Shown here piece after piece: positions 27,738-37,199 of a stretch of DNA of 64,000 bases. The DNA comes from an uncultured Lachnospira sp. (lineage in GTDB: Bacteria; Bacillota; Clostridia; Lachnospirales; Lachnospiraceae). Made by a program: the position numbers and the translations under genes. The notes under the pieces were generated by a model. That model ran no database searches, had not been told where the DNA came from, and saw only the letters and a program-made list of their open reading frames with translations. Every line of letters starts with the position of its first letter. The stretch's first letter is position 1. The DNA lies in contig CAJUTV010000008.1 in the NCBI GenBank assembly GCA_910589305.1, forward strand, positions 114,434 through 178,433, given 5' to 3'.

Positions 27738-27901
27738 ACATTTACCTTAGTCATATTATGTTCATTCCTTTTTATGATGTTAAGTGTTTCTGCTTCTCTA
27801 TTCAAATATTCACTACTTTCAAAAGATAAAGGTTCAATATTTGATACCAATTCCATATATTTCTCAAAACACATGAACAATCTATTAATAACTCTTTTCA
27901 C
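27734..27901 (-). CDS. Small open frame coupled to the Imm7-like gene
   Basis: A 55-codon frame starting GTG (27901) and ending in a TGA that overlaps the ATG of the Imm7-like gene. The product is polar and helical-looking (NREAETLNIIKRNEHNMTKV). An AAGGA-like site for the next gene lies within it. It may be the tail of a lost toxin or a real small protein; I do not recognise it. Confidence 0.35.
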   Translation of the reverse strand: MKRVINRLFMCFEKYMELVSNIEPLSFESSEYLNREAETLNIIKRNEHNMTKVNV

Positions 27902-27915
27902 TTAATTTACTTGTT

Positions 27916-28277
27916 CTATTCTTCCTCTTTCTCAAGCACTTCTTTTATCATCTCATCAAAATCAAAATGAATTATCTGTATTTTATTAAAAATATCATAC
28001 TCACCATACGCTTTTTCTAATGCTTCCTGTCTTGAAATTTTCCCTCTATTCTCTTGCCTTCTTGTTGAACTATTTCCATTTTGGAAACAGTTGAACTTTC
28101 CACTAATTCACCTTCATCAAAAATATTCATAAGATGTTTAGAGATTGCTGGAACTTCAACATCAAACAACTCTGCCATTCCTTTTTGAGAAAGCCAGATT
28201 GTTTCATCTTTTAATATTGCATTAACTGTTATATTATTATCTTCTATCATATATATCAAAAATGGAAATTCTTTCAC
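27916..28277 (-). pseudogene. rhuM remnant with internal deletion and frameshift
   Basis: The N-terminal 75 or so codons read as a RhuM-family virulence protein (ETIWLSQKGMAELFDV, ISKHLMNIFDEGEL, VSKMEIVQQEGKR). The frame then stops, but another frame continues directly with KISRQEALEKAYGEYDIFNK and ends FDFDEMIKEVLEKEEE, the usual RhuM C terminus. The middle of about 200 codons is missing. RhuM genes usually lie inside type I restriction loci. It begins at a GTG overlapping the end of the hsdM remnant. Confidence 0.75.
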
Positions 28278-28593
28278 TGCTCTAACTCAATTTGTGCAAT
28301 AATTTTATCTATTTCTACCCTAAACACTTCTTTTCTTACTACAATCTCCTTAATTTGAACATTCAATTTTTTTATATCAATCTTCTGCAATTTTTTCATT
28401 TTGCACAACTTTTGAATAATATTCTTTATTTGCTCTCTCTTTATAAGCATTTAAAATATTTTAGATATTTTGCTCTGTCAGCTTATTATTGTTTGAAATC
28501 CCAGCCATCAACACTTCCTCTAAGGTCATTTGCCATATTTCATATTGTGCAATGGAGTTTATCTCGTTCCTGTTCTTTTTTGTTATCAATCAT
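28274..28593 (-). pseudogene. hsdM: hsdM remnant (type I restriction-modification methyltransferase)
   Basis: The first codons from ATG 28593 read MIDNKKEQERDKLH, then a stop in place of the conserved Trp, then NMANDLRGSVDGWDFKQ, the start of HsdM. The next sequence reads KLTEQNI, a stop, NILNAYKERANKEYYSKVV and QNEKIAED, followed in a shifted frame by IDKIIAQIELEQ, the end of HsdM. About 1.2 kb of the gene, including the SAM-binding and NPPF motifs, is gone. The remnant sits behind AAGGA and ends in a GTGA overlap with the rhuM remnant. Confidence 0.78.
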
Positions 28594-28754
28594 CTATCTA
28601 TAGTCCTTACTAAATTTAACAAATTCATTATTCTTTTCGTTTTATTTTTTTACACATATATAAAATATTTTTAATACTATAAATACAAAATTATCCATAT
28701 CTATTATATCATTTCCAGTTTAATTATTTTTTCTATAATACTATTTTTATATCC

Positions 28755-29444
28755 TTACAATTCTATTAAATTCTCCTCTTTAAAATAATAAATGTCTTCT
28801 TTCTTATAGCCAAAAACAGAATTTTCAATACCAATATGTGGTTCAAAAGTAAACAATTTCACATCAGAAAGTTTAGCATAATTTCCTTTTTCAATATAAA
28901 TTCGGTCAGCCTTGTCCTTCACAATAGAATGTCCCAAATTTCCAAGAAAATCAAGATTGACATAACCATTTTGAACAATAAAATCATTGATATAAAAATA
29001 TAATTCTTCAAATGTTGTATCAGGTGTTACAAACTGTTTCATTTCTAAGTGTAAGTTCTCCTGCATTTGTAAACCATGTTTCCACTCAACATTACTGATA
29101 GCTTCTATATCATTTATAACTTGTCCATTTTCTATGATAATTGTTCTTGCAAAATCACCCCATATATTATTATTTTGAGGACTTAAATCAATTGTAATAA
29201 TATCATTATCTTGAATAATTTTATTTGATGTTTGATATTTTTTGCCAGATACCGAAATAGCTGTTTCATCACCTGAAAAACAAAAAGCTCCAATATCCCA
29301 ATACCAAAAGGAAGTAGCACCTAATTCTATCATTTTTTCTTCACATTTTTGACGAATATCCATTAGATTCATTTCTGGTTTAATAATTTGTTTTATATCA
29401 TTCATTGTCTGTTTTGCAATGTTTTGAACTTCAGAATAGTCCAT
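28755..29444 (-). CDS. M24-family metallopeptidase-like protein
   Basis: A 229-residue protein containing only the pita-bread catalytic domain of Xaa-Pro aminopeptidases/methionine aminopeptidases. Metal ligands are visible as DIITIDLSPQNNNIWGDFAR (two Asp), GNLGHSIV (His) and FTFEPHI (Glu). Enzymes of this type remove N-terminal residues from peptides; the substrate is unknown. AAAAGGAG lies 7 bases before the ATG. It is monocistronic. Confidence 0.8.
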   Translation of the reverse strand: MDYSEVQNIAKQTMNDIKQIIKPEMNLMDIRQKCEEKMIELGATSFWYWDIGAFCFSGDETAISVSGKKYQTSNKIIQDNDIITIDLSPQNNNIWGDFARTIIIENGQVINDIEAISNVEWKHGLQMQENLHLEMKQFVTPDTTFEELYFYINDFIVQNGYVNLDFLGNLGHSIVKDKADRIYIEKGNYAKLSDVKLFTFEPHIGIENSVFGYKKEDIYYFKEENLIEL

Positions 29445-29516
29445 ATAAATTCTCCTTTTAGACTTAAACTGTATATTTATTAAGACTAGATATACTCTTT
29501 AAAAATAATCTATTTC

Positions 29517-31829
29517 TTATATCCTTATTTTCGTTCCTTTCGTATCTCTATGAGCCATCTTCATTTTTCCAAAATCAACCATTCTTCCCTTATAATCCAT
29601 TGAAAGCGCATCCCCATTTGCAATAAGATACACTTCTTCTAAAGAATCATCCTTTCCAAGCTTAATGCTTCTTACTCCAACAGCACTTTTTTTCTTTATT
29701 GGTATCTCTGTAAGCGGAAATTTCAAAAATACGCCGTTTGCCGTCTGTACAATTACATTTTGTTCACTTGTTATTACTTCCTCTTCTATAATTTGTCCAT
29801 CATAATTAAATTTAGAAAGCCATTCAACTTTGACATCTGTAAATAATACATCAAGCAATTTATCATCATCTGTAAGTTTCGTTGCGGTAACTGTTCTTTT
29901 TGCAACATCAAATTCATCGGTTTGAACAAGTTTCATCATACCTAATTTTGTGACAAATAATAATTTTTGATTTTTTATCCTTGCCGCCTCACATAGAAAA
30001 ATAATTTGCTCGTCACTGCTATTAAAATTCCCCAAATTATCAATTGGGGTACCTTTATCTCGAAATTTCGTGCTAAAAGGAATATCTTTTACTTTAATTT
30101 GATGAAACATTCCTTTATCCGTAAAAATACATATTTTATCGTTGTTCATACAGGAAAAAATATATTTATACTCATTATGCACGGCTTCTTTATTTCGCTC
30201 ATAAGCAGACCTATCAATAGTCTTTGCATAGCCAAATCGGTCCATAATAAACATAACCTCTGTTGCTGGCACTTCCTTTTCAATCACTACTGCTGCCTTG
30301 CCATCTTCAATCACTGTTTTTCTCTCAAAACCATATGATTTTTTGATTTTTTGCAAATCTGCTTTAATCACTTTTGCCATTGCTTTTTTGTTGTTTAAGA
30401 TTTTTTCGTATTCTGCAATTTTCTTCAAACATTCATCATATTCTTTCTGAAGAGAAAGAATTTCAAGACCAATCAGCTTATATAATCGCATCTCCAAGAT
30501 AGCTGCTGCCTGTCTTTGTGTAAAATCAAGCTTCATTGCTTGTTTTTTTGATTTTTCGGTCTTAAACTTAATGCCTTCTACAATGCCATCCGTTAAACAT
30601 TCTTTTGCCATTTTCAGATTGGCGCTTCCTCTTAAAATCTCAATAATTAAATCAATCATATCACAGGCTCTTATCAATCCCTCTTTGATTTCTTTATTAT
30701 CAAGCTCTTTTTGAAGAAGTGTTGTATATTTTCTTGTTGCCAAATCATATTGAAAATCAATATGATGTTTAATAATACTTTTTATTCCCAATGTCTTTGG
30801 TCTTTTATCTACAATTGCAAGCATATTAACACCAAATGTATCTTCAAGCTTTGTCTTTTTATAAAGAATATTTTTTAAATTTTCCACATCAGCATTCTTC
30901 TTTAATTCCAAAACAATTCGTATCCCCTCTTTAGAGGATTCATTTGACACGTCAACGACATCTGTTATTTTCTTTGACTCAATCAAATCCACAATATCCG
31001 ATATAAATTTTCCAATATTGACACCTATCATTGTATATGGAATTTCGGTAATAACAAGTTTGTCCTTGTCAGCACGCCTTGCTGCCTGCTCAAACTCTAC
31101 TTTGCCACGAATCTTTATCTTTCCTGTGCCATGTTCATAAATATCAAGCAATTCTGATTTATTAATAACGATACCACCTGTTGGAAAATCCGGACCAGGT
31201 ATATATTCCATCAACTCTTGTGTTGTTATATCTTCATTATCCATACAAGCACATACTGCATCGACAACCTCGCCTAAATTATGCGTGGGAATATTTGTTG
31301 TCATACCTACAGCAATACCATCTGCACCATTGACTAAGATATTTGGTACTCTCACAGGCAGCACTTCAGGTTCTTTTTCTGTCTCATCAAAATTGGGAAC
31401 AAAATCAACTACATTTTTATCCAAATCAGCAAGATAAACTTCCTGTGTAAATTTTTTTAATTTTGCCTCTGTATAACGCATGGCAGCAGCCCCATCACCC
31501 TCAATAGAACCAAAATTCCCATGCCCGTCCACAAGTGCCATTCCTTTTTTAAAATCTTGAGAAAGTACAACAAGCGTCTCATATATAGAACTATCGCCAT
31601 GCGGATGATACTTACCCATTGCATCACCGACAATACGAGCCGATTTTCGATGAGGTTTGTCATAATTTAACCCAAGCTGGTCCATCGCATACAATACACG
31701 CCTCTGAACAGGTTTTAATCCATCTCTTATATCAGGAAGCGCTCTTGCTGTAATAACACTCATCGAATAATCAATAAATGATTTTTGCATTAATTCTGAA
31801 TATTCTGTTTTTATTATATTTTCTGCCAT
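29517..31829 (-). CDS. parC: DNA topoisomerase IV subunit A
   Basis: A 770-residue type II topoisomerase subunit with the active-site Tyr in AAMRYTEAKL, quinolone-region HPHGDSSIYET with the usual Ser and acidic residue, and a C-terminal beta-pinwheel lacking the QRRGGKG box that marks GyrA, which is why ParC is favoured. With ParE it unlinks daughter chromosomes. The ATG at 31829 has GAGG 9 bases upstream; the longer frame to 31877 runs through a family B motif. parE lies 174 bases upstream on the same strand. Confidence 0.88.
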   Translation of the reverse strand: MAENIIKTEYSELMQKSFIDYSMSVITARALPDIRDGLKPVQRRVLYAMDQLGLNYDKPHRKSARIVGDAMGKYHPHGDSSIYETLVVLSQDFKKGMALVDGHGNFGSIEGDGAAAMRYTEAKLKKFTQEVYLADLDKNVVDFVPNFDETEKEPEVLPVRVPNILVNGADGIAVGMTTNIPTHNLGEVVDAVCACMDNEDITTQELMEYIPGPDFPTGGIVINKSELLDIYEHGTGKIKIRGKVEFEQAARRADKDKLVITEIPYTMIGVNIGKFISDIVDLIESKKITDVVDVSNESSKEGIRIVLELKKNADVENLKNILYKKTKLEDTFGVNMLAIVDKRPKTLGIKSIIKHHIDFQYDLATRKYTTLLQKELDNKEIKEGLIRACDMIDLIIEILRGSANLKMAKECLTDGIVEGIKFKTEKSKKQAMKLDFTQRQAAAILEMRLYKLIGLEILSLQKEYDECLKKIAEYEKILNNKKAMAKVIKADLQKIKKSYGFERKTVIEDGKAAVVIEKEVPATEVMFIMDRFGYAKTIDRSAYERNKEAVHNEYKYIFSCMNNDKICIFTDKGMFHQIKVKDIPFSTKFRDKGTPIDNLGNFNSSDEQIIFLCEAARIKNQKLLFVTKLGMMKLVQTDEFDVAKRTVTATKLTDDDKLLDVLFTDVKVEWLSKFNYDGQIIEEEVITSEQNVIVQTANGVFLKFPLTEIPIKKKSAVGVRSIKLGKDDSLEEVYLIANGDALSMDYKGRMVDFGKMKMAHRDTKGTKIRI

Positions 31830-31837
31830 TCTTCTAA

Positions 31838-31866
31838 TCCTCATTTCTATGCCATTTTTGCACAAA
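31838..31866 (-). repeat. Family B leader motif at parC
   Basis: Minus strand TTTGTGCAAAAATGGCATAGAAATGAGGA resembles the 3' half of the family B copies and supplies the ribosome binding site of parC. Confidence 0.4.
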
Positions 31867-32003
31867 AAACCACTCAATTGTTTTAGTCCTTTTATGCCAA
31901 ATAATATATAATCATAAAATTATCATTCCCATTTATTTATTTCTGAAAGGATTTATTTTTGTATTGCTTTTAAAATAAAAGATTTCTTTGATATGATTAA
32001 AAT

Positions 32004-33950
32004 TTATGAATCAATTTCAGCTTCACTGGCATGTGCATATATAAATTCTCTTCTTGGTGGAACATCACTGCCCATAAGCATTGATGTAATCTCTGTTGCC
32101 ATTCTAGCATCTTCAATCTCTACCTGTTTTAATATTCTCGTTTCTGGATTTAATGTAGTCTCCCACAACTGTTCAGGGTCCATCTCTCCCAAACCTTTAT
32201 ACCGCTGTAATGTAAATGAACCACTTGCATGTTTTGCTTTATATTTTTCTAATGCTTTATCATCATAAAGATATTGGCTATCGCCTTTTTTACTGCCTTT
32301 TTTGTTCTTATCAGACTTTTTAAGTTCCGCCTTATACAATGGTGGTGTTGCAATATATACATGTCCTTGATTGATAAGTTCTGGCATAAAACGATAGAAA
32401 AACGTCAACAAAAGCGTATCAATATGTGCGCCGTCTACATCGGCATCCGTCATAATAATAATCTTATCATAGCGCAGTTTTGATATATCAAAATCATTTC
32501 CATACCCTTCTAAGAATCCACAGCCAAACGAATTAATCATGGTCTTAATTTCTGCATTTGCTAAAACTTTATCAATAGAAGCTTTCTCTACATTTAAAAT
32601 CTTGCCTCGTATTGGCAAAATAGCCTGTGTCTTTCTATTGCGCGCCGTTTTTGCGGAGCCTCCTGCCGAATCTCCCTCTACAATAAACACTTCACATTCT
32701 GCTGGATTTTTACTTTCACAGTTTGCCAATTTTCCATTTGAATCAATTGAAAATTTAGGTTTTACCAAAAGATTGGTTTTTGCTTTTTCTTCTGCCTTTC
32801 GTATCTTTGCCGATTTTTCAGCACAGGCAATCACCGCTTTAAGCTGTTCTAAATTTCGGTCAAAATACAACTGAACCTCATCTCCAGTAATCGTGCTTAC
32901 CACCGTTCCTGCATCAGGATTATCAAGCTTTGTCTTTGTCTGACCTTCAAATCGCGGTTCTGGATGTTTGACTGCAACAATTGCTGTCATACCATTTCTT
33001 ACATCTAAACCTGTAAAATTATTATCCTTTTCCTTTAATATACCAAGTTCTCTTGCATACTGATTAATAATCATTGTAAACTTTGTCTTAAAGCCTGTAA
33101 TATGTGTACCGCCTTCTTGTGTGTAAATATTATTACAAAATCCAAGTATATTTTCTTCAAATTCATTGACATACTGAAAAGCAACCTCAACCTCAATTCC
33201 ATCTTCAACCTTTTTAAAATAGACAAGGTCATTGATTGCTTCTTTGCCGTTATTCAACTCTTTAACATACGCTTTAATTCCATCTGGTTCATAATATGTT
33301 ACTTGTTCTTCACTGCCAACACGCTTATCTTCATATACAATTGTAAGATTCGGATTAAGATAAGCTGTTTCATGAAGTCTGCTTTTAATAGACTCTCCCT
33401 TAAATCGTATTTTTTCAAATATTTCATCATCTGGCAAAAATGTTACTGTCGTACCTGTATCATTTTTTCTGCATGTACCAATCTGCTTTAATTGCTCTAT
33501 TGGTTTGCCTTTCTCATATCGCTGAAAATAGACTTGTCCATCAACATGTACTTCCACCTCTAACCATACAGACAAAGCATTTACAACGGAAGCACCTACA
33601 CCGTGAAGTCCTCCTGAAATTTTATATCCTCCATCGCCAAATTTACCGCCAGCATGAAGCATTGTAAATACCACTTCAACAGCAGGGATTCCAGCCTTTG
33701 GATGGATTCCCACAGGTATACCTCGTCCATTGTCTTTTATCGTAGCCGTTCCGTCATTATTTAATGTAACATTTATCTGAGAACAATATCCAGCAAGATG
33801 TTCATCTACTGCATTGTCTGCAATTTCATATATCAGATGATTCAATCCCTTTGTTCCAACACTTCCGATATACATTCCCGGACGCAGCCTCACCGCTTCA
33901 AGCCCTTCTAATATTGATATGCTATTCGCATCATAACTTTGTTTTGTCAT
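32004..33950 (-). CDS. parE: DNA topoisomerase IV subunit B
   Basis: A 648-residue protein with a GHKL ATPase domain (YEIADNAVDEHLAGYC, DNGRGIPVG, GGLHGVGASVVNALS), a transducer domain and a TOPRIM domain (FIVEGDSAGGSAK, IIMTDADVDGAHID) ending QRYKGLGEM. It is the ATPase partner of the ParC subunit encoded after it. ATGGAGG lies just upstream of the ATG. GyrB is a close relative, so the symbol rests on pairing with the ParC-like gene. Confidence 0.88.
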   Translation of the reverse strand: MTKQSYDANSISILEGLEAVRLRPGMYIGSVGTKGLNHLIYEIADNAVDEHLAGYCSQINVTLNNDGTATIKDNGRGIPVGIHPKAGIPAVEVVFTMLHAGGKFGDGGYKISGGLHGVGASVVNALSVWLEVEVHVDGQVYFQRYEKGKPIEQLKQIGTCRKNDTGTTVTFLPDDEIFEKIRFKGESIKSRLHETAYLNPNLTIVYEDKRVGSEEQVTYYEPDGIKAYVKELNNGKEAINDLVYFKKVEDGIEVEVAFQYVNEFEENILGFCNNIYTQEGGTHITGFKTKFTMIINQYARELGILKEKDNNFTGLDVRNGMTAIVAVKHPEPRFEGQTKTKLDNPDAGTVVSTITGDEVQLYFDRNLEQLKAVIACAEKSAKIRKAEEKAKTNLLVKPKFSIDSNGKLANCESKNPAECEVFIVEGDSAGGSAKTARNRKTQAILPIRGKILNVEKASIDKVLANAEIKTMINSFGCGFLEGYGNDFDISKLRYDKIIIMTDADVDGAHIDTLLLTFFYRFMPELINQGHVYIATPPLYKAELKKSDKNKKGSKKGDSQYLYDDKALEKYKAKHASGSFTLQRYKGLGEMDPEQLWETTLNPETRILKQVEIEDARMATEITSMLMGSDVPPRREFIYAHASEAEIDS

Positions 33951-34024
33951 TATGAACCTCCATACTGCAACTAATTTTTAAGAACTGTTAATAGCTCAAG
34001 TTTTTTCGCAGCAAAAAACTTGTA

Positions 34025-34073
34025 GGGGCTGTCACACTAAAAAATAAACTTTTGTCCTTAGTGCGACAGCTCC
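34025..34073 (-). terminator. Terminator of the PpiC-like gene
   Basis: GGAGCTGTCGCACTAA pairs with TTAGTGTGACAGCCCC on the minus strand; a TTTTTT follows a few bases later. It starts 8 bases after the stop at 34082. Confidence 0.75.
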
Positions 34074-34081
34074 TTAACCTT

Positions 34082-35080
34082 TTATTTTACATGGGAATTA
34101 AATACATCTTCAAAACTTTTATCAATTGTCACCATACCAGACACATTGCATTGTTCCCATAATTCTTGATTAAAATAAATGTATTTTTGCGCCTCATAAG
34201 GCTCAAACATTGCATTAAATGATTCTAATTTTTTCTTTTCTAATATTGCTATTTTATTTGCTTCAGTTTTTGATTTTTCATTATCACTATTGCATTTTAT
34301 AATGTAATACTTTCCACCAGCCTCGACAATATCACTAACCTCACCACTTTTAAGGTTATAGGCAGCTTTTTCAAATGCCTCATCAAGTTCACCTCTTCGG
34401 CATTCCCGTTCATACTCGCCTTGATTTATATCTTTTGCCACTACATAAAAAATTTCATTATTATCCAATCGAGTTTTTGCTGCATCAATTTGTTCTTTCG
34501 TATCTGCACATATATATTGAATAGTAATTACTCTTGCATCATCTAAACTAATCTCTGCTTTAAAATCTTCTGTACAATCGTTGTAAAGAGCTGCTGCTTT
34601 GGCAAAATATATAAACATATTTTTTACTTTCTCTTTTGTTATTCCATATTTATCAATCACACCTAGACTAAGGGAAGAAAAATATTCATCTGTAGCAGCC
34701 TCAATGCCATCTTTTACATTTCGAGACAATGCAACACCCGTCTCATCTGCCATCAAATTCATGCAATACACTCGAATCAGCTTTGCTTTTACTTGCTCCT
34801 TAATATAATCATTAAATGTGACATCTTCAATGTTTTGATTCCAAATGCCATTTCCAAATAATTTCTCATATTCTTTTTTGGCATCTGAAAGCAATAAATT
34901 GGCTTCCATAACATCTGCTTTCATGGTATCTATCTTAAATAATTCGTTCTCTTTAAATCCAGTAGAAATATAAACAAATTTGCCATTCCAAAATTTAATA
35001 TACGCAAATATTCCTAATGCTATTATTGCTATTAAGAAAACTGCTATAAAATCCCATCTTCTTCTTTTTTTTCTTCTCAT
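34082..35080 (-). CDS. Membrane-anchored PpiC-type peptidyl-prolyl isomerase/foldase
   Basis: A 332-residue protein: basic start (MRRKKRRRWDF), one membrane segment (about 12-30), a SurA-like helical region, then a parvulin domain about residues 185-275 (ARVITIQYICADTKEQ, FYVVAKDINQGEYERECRRG, YNLKSGEVSDIVEAGGKYYI). It would assist folding of exported proteins outside the membrane. GGAG lies 7 bases before the ATG. It is followed by its own terminator. Confidence 0.8.
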   Translation of the reverse strand: MRRKKRRRWDFIAVFLIAIIALGIFAYIKFWNGKFVYISTGFKENELFKIDTMKADVMEANLLLSDAKKEYEKLFGNGIWNQNIEDVTFNDYIKEQVKAKLIRVYCMNLMADETGVALSRNVKDGIEAATDEYFSSLSLGVIDKYGITKEKVKNMFIYFAKAAALYNDCTEDFKAEISLDDARVITIQYICADTKEQIDAAKTRLDNNEIFYVVAKDINQGEYERECRRGELDEAFEKAAYNLKSGEVSDIVEAGGKYYIIKCNSDNEKSKTEANKIAILEKKKLESFNAMFEPYEAQKYIYFNQELWEQCNVSGMVTIDKSFEDVFNSHVK

Positions 35081-35211
35081 TCAATAACTCCAATCTTAAT
35101 CCTATAACCTTTATATTGGACTACACTTTATTTTTTACAAACAATAATAAATATATAAATACTAATAAATTATTTTATATAAAATATTTCATCTTTTGAT
35201 AATTATTATTT

Positions 35212-35337
35212 AACTTTATCAGGGAAAAGTCAGACTTGCCTATTTTGACAGGAATCCAAACTCCTGCCCAAATGCTGTGAAGAGGCAATGAAACAATGAG
35301 TATGCAACAAAGCAGATTGCAAATATTCGCTTGACTA
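35212..35337 (+). repeat. Dispersed element family A, diverged copy
   Basis: AACTTTATCAGGGAAAAGTC at the left and AAAGCAGATTGCAAATATTCGCTTGACTA-like tail at the right match the family. Internal pairing uses other bases (GCCT/AGGC and CAGG/CCTG). It lies antisense to both flanking leftward genes, in a 550-base gap that otherwise holds AT-rich sequence and one terminator. Confidence 0.6.
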
Positions 35338-35587
35338 AAATTTATCTCACCAAAAAAATTGCCACCTTTTTGTACAAACAGAGCCATTATACACCATTAT
35401 TTGTTAAAATCCAACCATATATTTGTTTTTTAAACAGCACATTAAAGGAAAATCCTTTTTTAATTGCTATGTGAAATATCAATTAGAAAACATTTTTAAT
35501 ATATTCTTCATTAATCCCTATGACTAATATATCATATAAAACACATGTTCGACAACAACTTTTTTTATAATACATCTTTACAAATAA

Positions 35588-35622
35588 ATAACAGGCATCC
35601 GAATTTCTCAAATGCCTGTTAT
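35588..35622 (-). terminator. Terminator of the small two-pass membrane gene
   Basis: ATAACAGGCAT pairs with ATGCCTGTTAT, followed on the minus strand by TTATTTATTT. It lies 15 bases after the stop at 35637. Confidence 0.65.
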
Positions 35623-35636
35623 TATAAAACTATATT

Positions 35637-35879
35637 TTATTCCATTTCTATTTTTTTATCTTTTTTAAATTTTAATAATACATCACTTAATATAAATAAT
35701 CTATTATTTCCAAATTTTTCTGAAAAATTTATAAGCAATAACATAACAGGAGTAATTAGCCATTCACCGCCAACTGTCGCATAACCTCTTTGATTGCAGA
35801 CATATTCTACAGCCCACATTGTAAGTAATGTACCAATTACAAGACATATCCCATTCTTCAAAATAAAAAATTTCATCAT
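35637..35879 (-). CDS. Hypothetical small two-pass membrane protein
   Basis: An 80-residue protein with two hydrophobic segments (ILKNGICLVIGTLLTMWAV and EWLITPVMLLLINF) and a basic tail. GGGAG precedes two adjacent ATG codons at 35879 and 35876, either of which may be used; the ATG at 35891 overlaps that site. The family is not recognised. Confidence 0.5.
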   Translation of the reverse strand: MMKFFILKNGICLVIGTLLTMWAVEYVCNQRGYATVGGEWLITPVMLLLINFSEKFGNNRLFILSDVLLKFKKDKKIEME

Positions 35880-35942
35880 ATAGTCTCCCATTCTTTGCGG
35901 CTTATTTAAGATTTACATCAAAAGAATGAACCTTATCTTATA

Positions 35943-36356
35943 TTAATTACTGCTTATAATGTTTGTCTCACTCGAAATGTTAAGCAGTTGATTAATAGCT
36001 TCAATAACTGCTTTATCATAGCTGCCATTAATGACTAATGACACTCTATCTCTATTATAACCAACTAGTGCTGCCAACTGATTTACTTGATTGATTCCCC
36101 TATCAATCATAGCCTTGCGAACAGATTTTATCCAATCTTCTGAAGGCACTTGAGGTCTTTCTGGAAGTTCACTCAGCTTTAGTGCATGATTAATTTCGGT
36201 CACTATTTTAATAAAATTCTTTTTGCCATAACGCCCATTAATAACCATTGAAATCGTTGTGCTGCAATACCCTGTCTTATCTGCAAGCTGTTTTAAATTC
36301 AATTCCTCATCAATCATAGCTTTACGAACTTCCTTACTCCATTTAGATAATTTCAT
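35943..36356 (-). CDS. Small regulator with two tandem HTH domains
   Basis: A 137-residue protein built from two copies of one helix-turn-helix unit: WSKEVRKAMIDEELNLKQLA at residues 5-55 and WIKSVRKAMIDRGINQVNQL at about 75-125, both ending MVINGRYG or LVINGSYD. It resembles phage-type repressors of the XRE class duplicated within one chain. AGGAGGTG precedes the ATG at 36356; the longer frame to 36461 is rejected for lack of a site. It is divergent from another XRE gene across a shared control region. Confidence 0.75.
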   Translation of the reverse strand: MKLSKWSKEVRKAMIDEELNLKQLADKTGYCSTTISMVINGRYGKKNFIKIVTEINHALKLSELPERPQVPSEDWIKSVRKAMIDRGINQVNQLAALVGYNRDRVSLVINGSYDKAVIEAINQLLNISSETNIISSN

Positions 36357-36423
36357 TTGTATATCACCTCCTATGTATTCTAAAATATATGTATTTTTAC
36401 GTACTTGCGTGTTATAATAAACA

Positions 36424-36559
36424 AAACACTCTTTTGCAACTCGTAAATAATAGAAAAACAACGCATTAAAACTCGCAATTTTGATATATTTGTTTTTCTT
36501 ATTTGCATTTTATCACGCAACAACGAATTTGTAAATAATTAATTCGCAAATGAGTGTTT
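36424..36559. promoter_or_regulatory. Paired inverted operators between divergent regulator genes
   Basis: AAACACTCTTTTGC (36424-36437) and GCAAATGAGTGTTT (36546-36559) are inverted copies of one 14-base site, matching at 13 positions. They flank the centre of the divergent promoter region. Related pieces (AAAACTCGCAATTTT) lie between them. One or both flanking HTH proteins are the likely binders. Confidence 0.5.
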
Positions 36560-36589
36560 ATTTTTTTTATAAACTTATGGAGGTAATTT

Positions 36590-36955
36590 ATGGAAATCAT
36601 TGAGCGAATTTACCAGATACTAGACCAAAAAGACAAAAAAGCAGTTGATTTATGTAATGTGCTTAAAATACGCACCTCTACAATGTCAACTTGGAAAATC
36701 AGGGTAAATGACCCACCCGCCAAATATATGAAAACGATTGCAAACTTTTTAGGAGTGTCATTAGATTACCTTCTTACAGGCGAGGAAACACCTTCCAAAA
36801 AAACAACTTCTTTGGATGAAGATGAAATGTTAGAATTATATCGAATGTTACCAGACGCAAAAAAATATGAATTTAAAGGAGAAATAAAAGGGTACTTAAA
36901 AGCTATATCTGAAACACAAAAGTATCTTGATAAGGAAAAAAGATTATCCGTTTAG
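36590..36955 (+). CDS. XRE-family phage-type repressor
   Basis: A 121-residue protein with an N-terminal helix-turn-helix (KAVDLCNVLKIRTSTMSTWK) and FLGVSLDYLLTGEE, the usual end of such domains. The C-terminal half is charged and helical (DEDEMLELYRMLPDAKKYEF), a dimerisation type common in prophage and ICE repressors. ATGGAGG lies before the start. It may be a remnant of an integrated element together with its divergent partner. Confidence 0.8.
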   Translation: MEIIERIYQILDQKDKKAVDLCNVLKIRTSTMSTWKIRVNDPPAKYMKTIANFLGVSLDYLLTGEETPSKKTTSLDEDEMLELYRMLPDAKKYEFKGEIKGYLKAISETQKYLDKEKRLSV

Positions 36956-37199
36956 CATGGTATCTTTTATAATTTTCTTGTAATGGATACATGAAATATT
37001 ATAATAAATACTATAAAAATAATAATTTCTATCCAACATTTAAAACTATGCTAGATAGAAATTATTATTTTAAATTTTATATATTTATTCTTTTTTACTT
37101 AAATATTGTTATAATAATTTTTTACTTAATTATAAATATCCTTTTTCCAATTAAAATTTACTTTCTTTCAGCTTCCTATGAGTTTTGGAAAAAAACACC

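Noticed and set aside
28292..28674. Plus-strand hydrophobic frames opposite the hsdM remnant
   Set aside because: They are antisense to recognisable HsdM fragments and have no start sites.
35175..35387. Leftward 70-codon frame between the PpiC-like gene and the small membrane gene
   Set aside because: It lies across the family A repeat and has no ribosome binding site.
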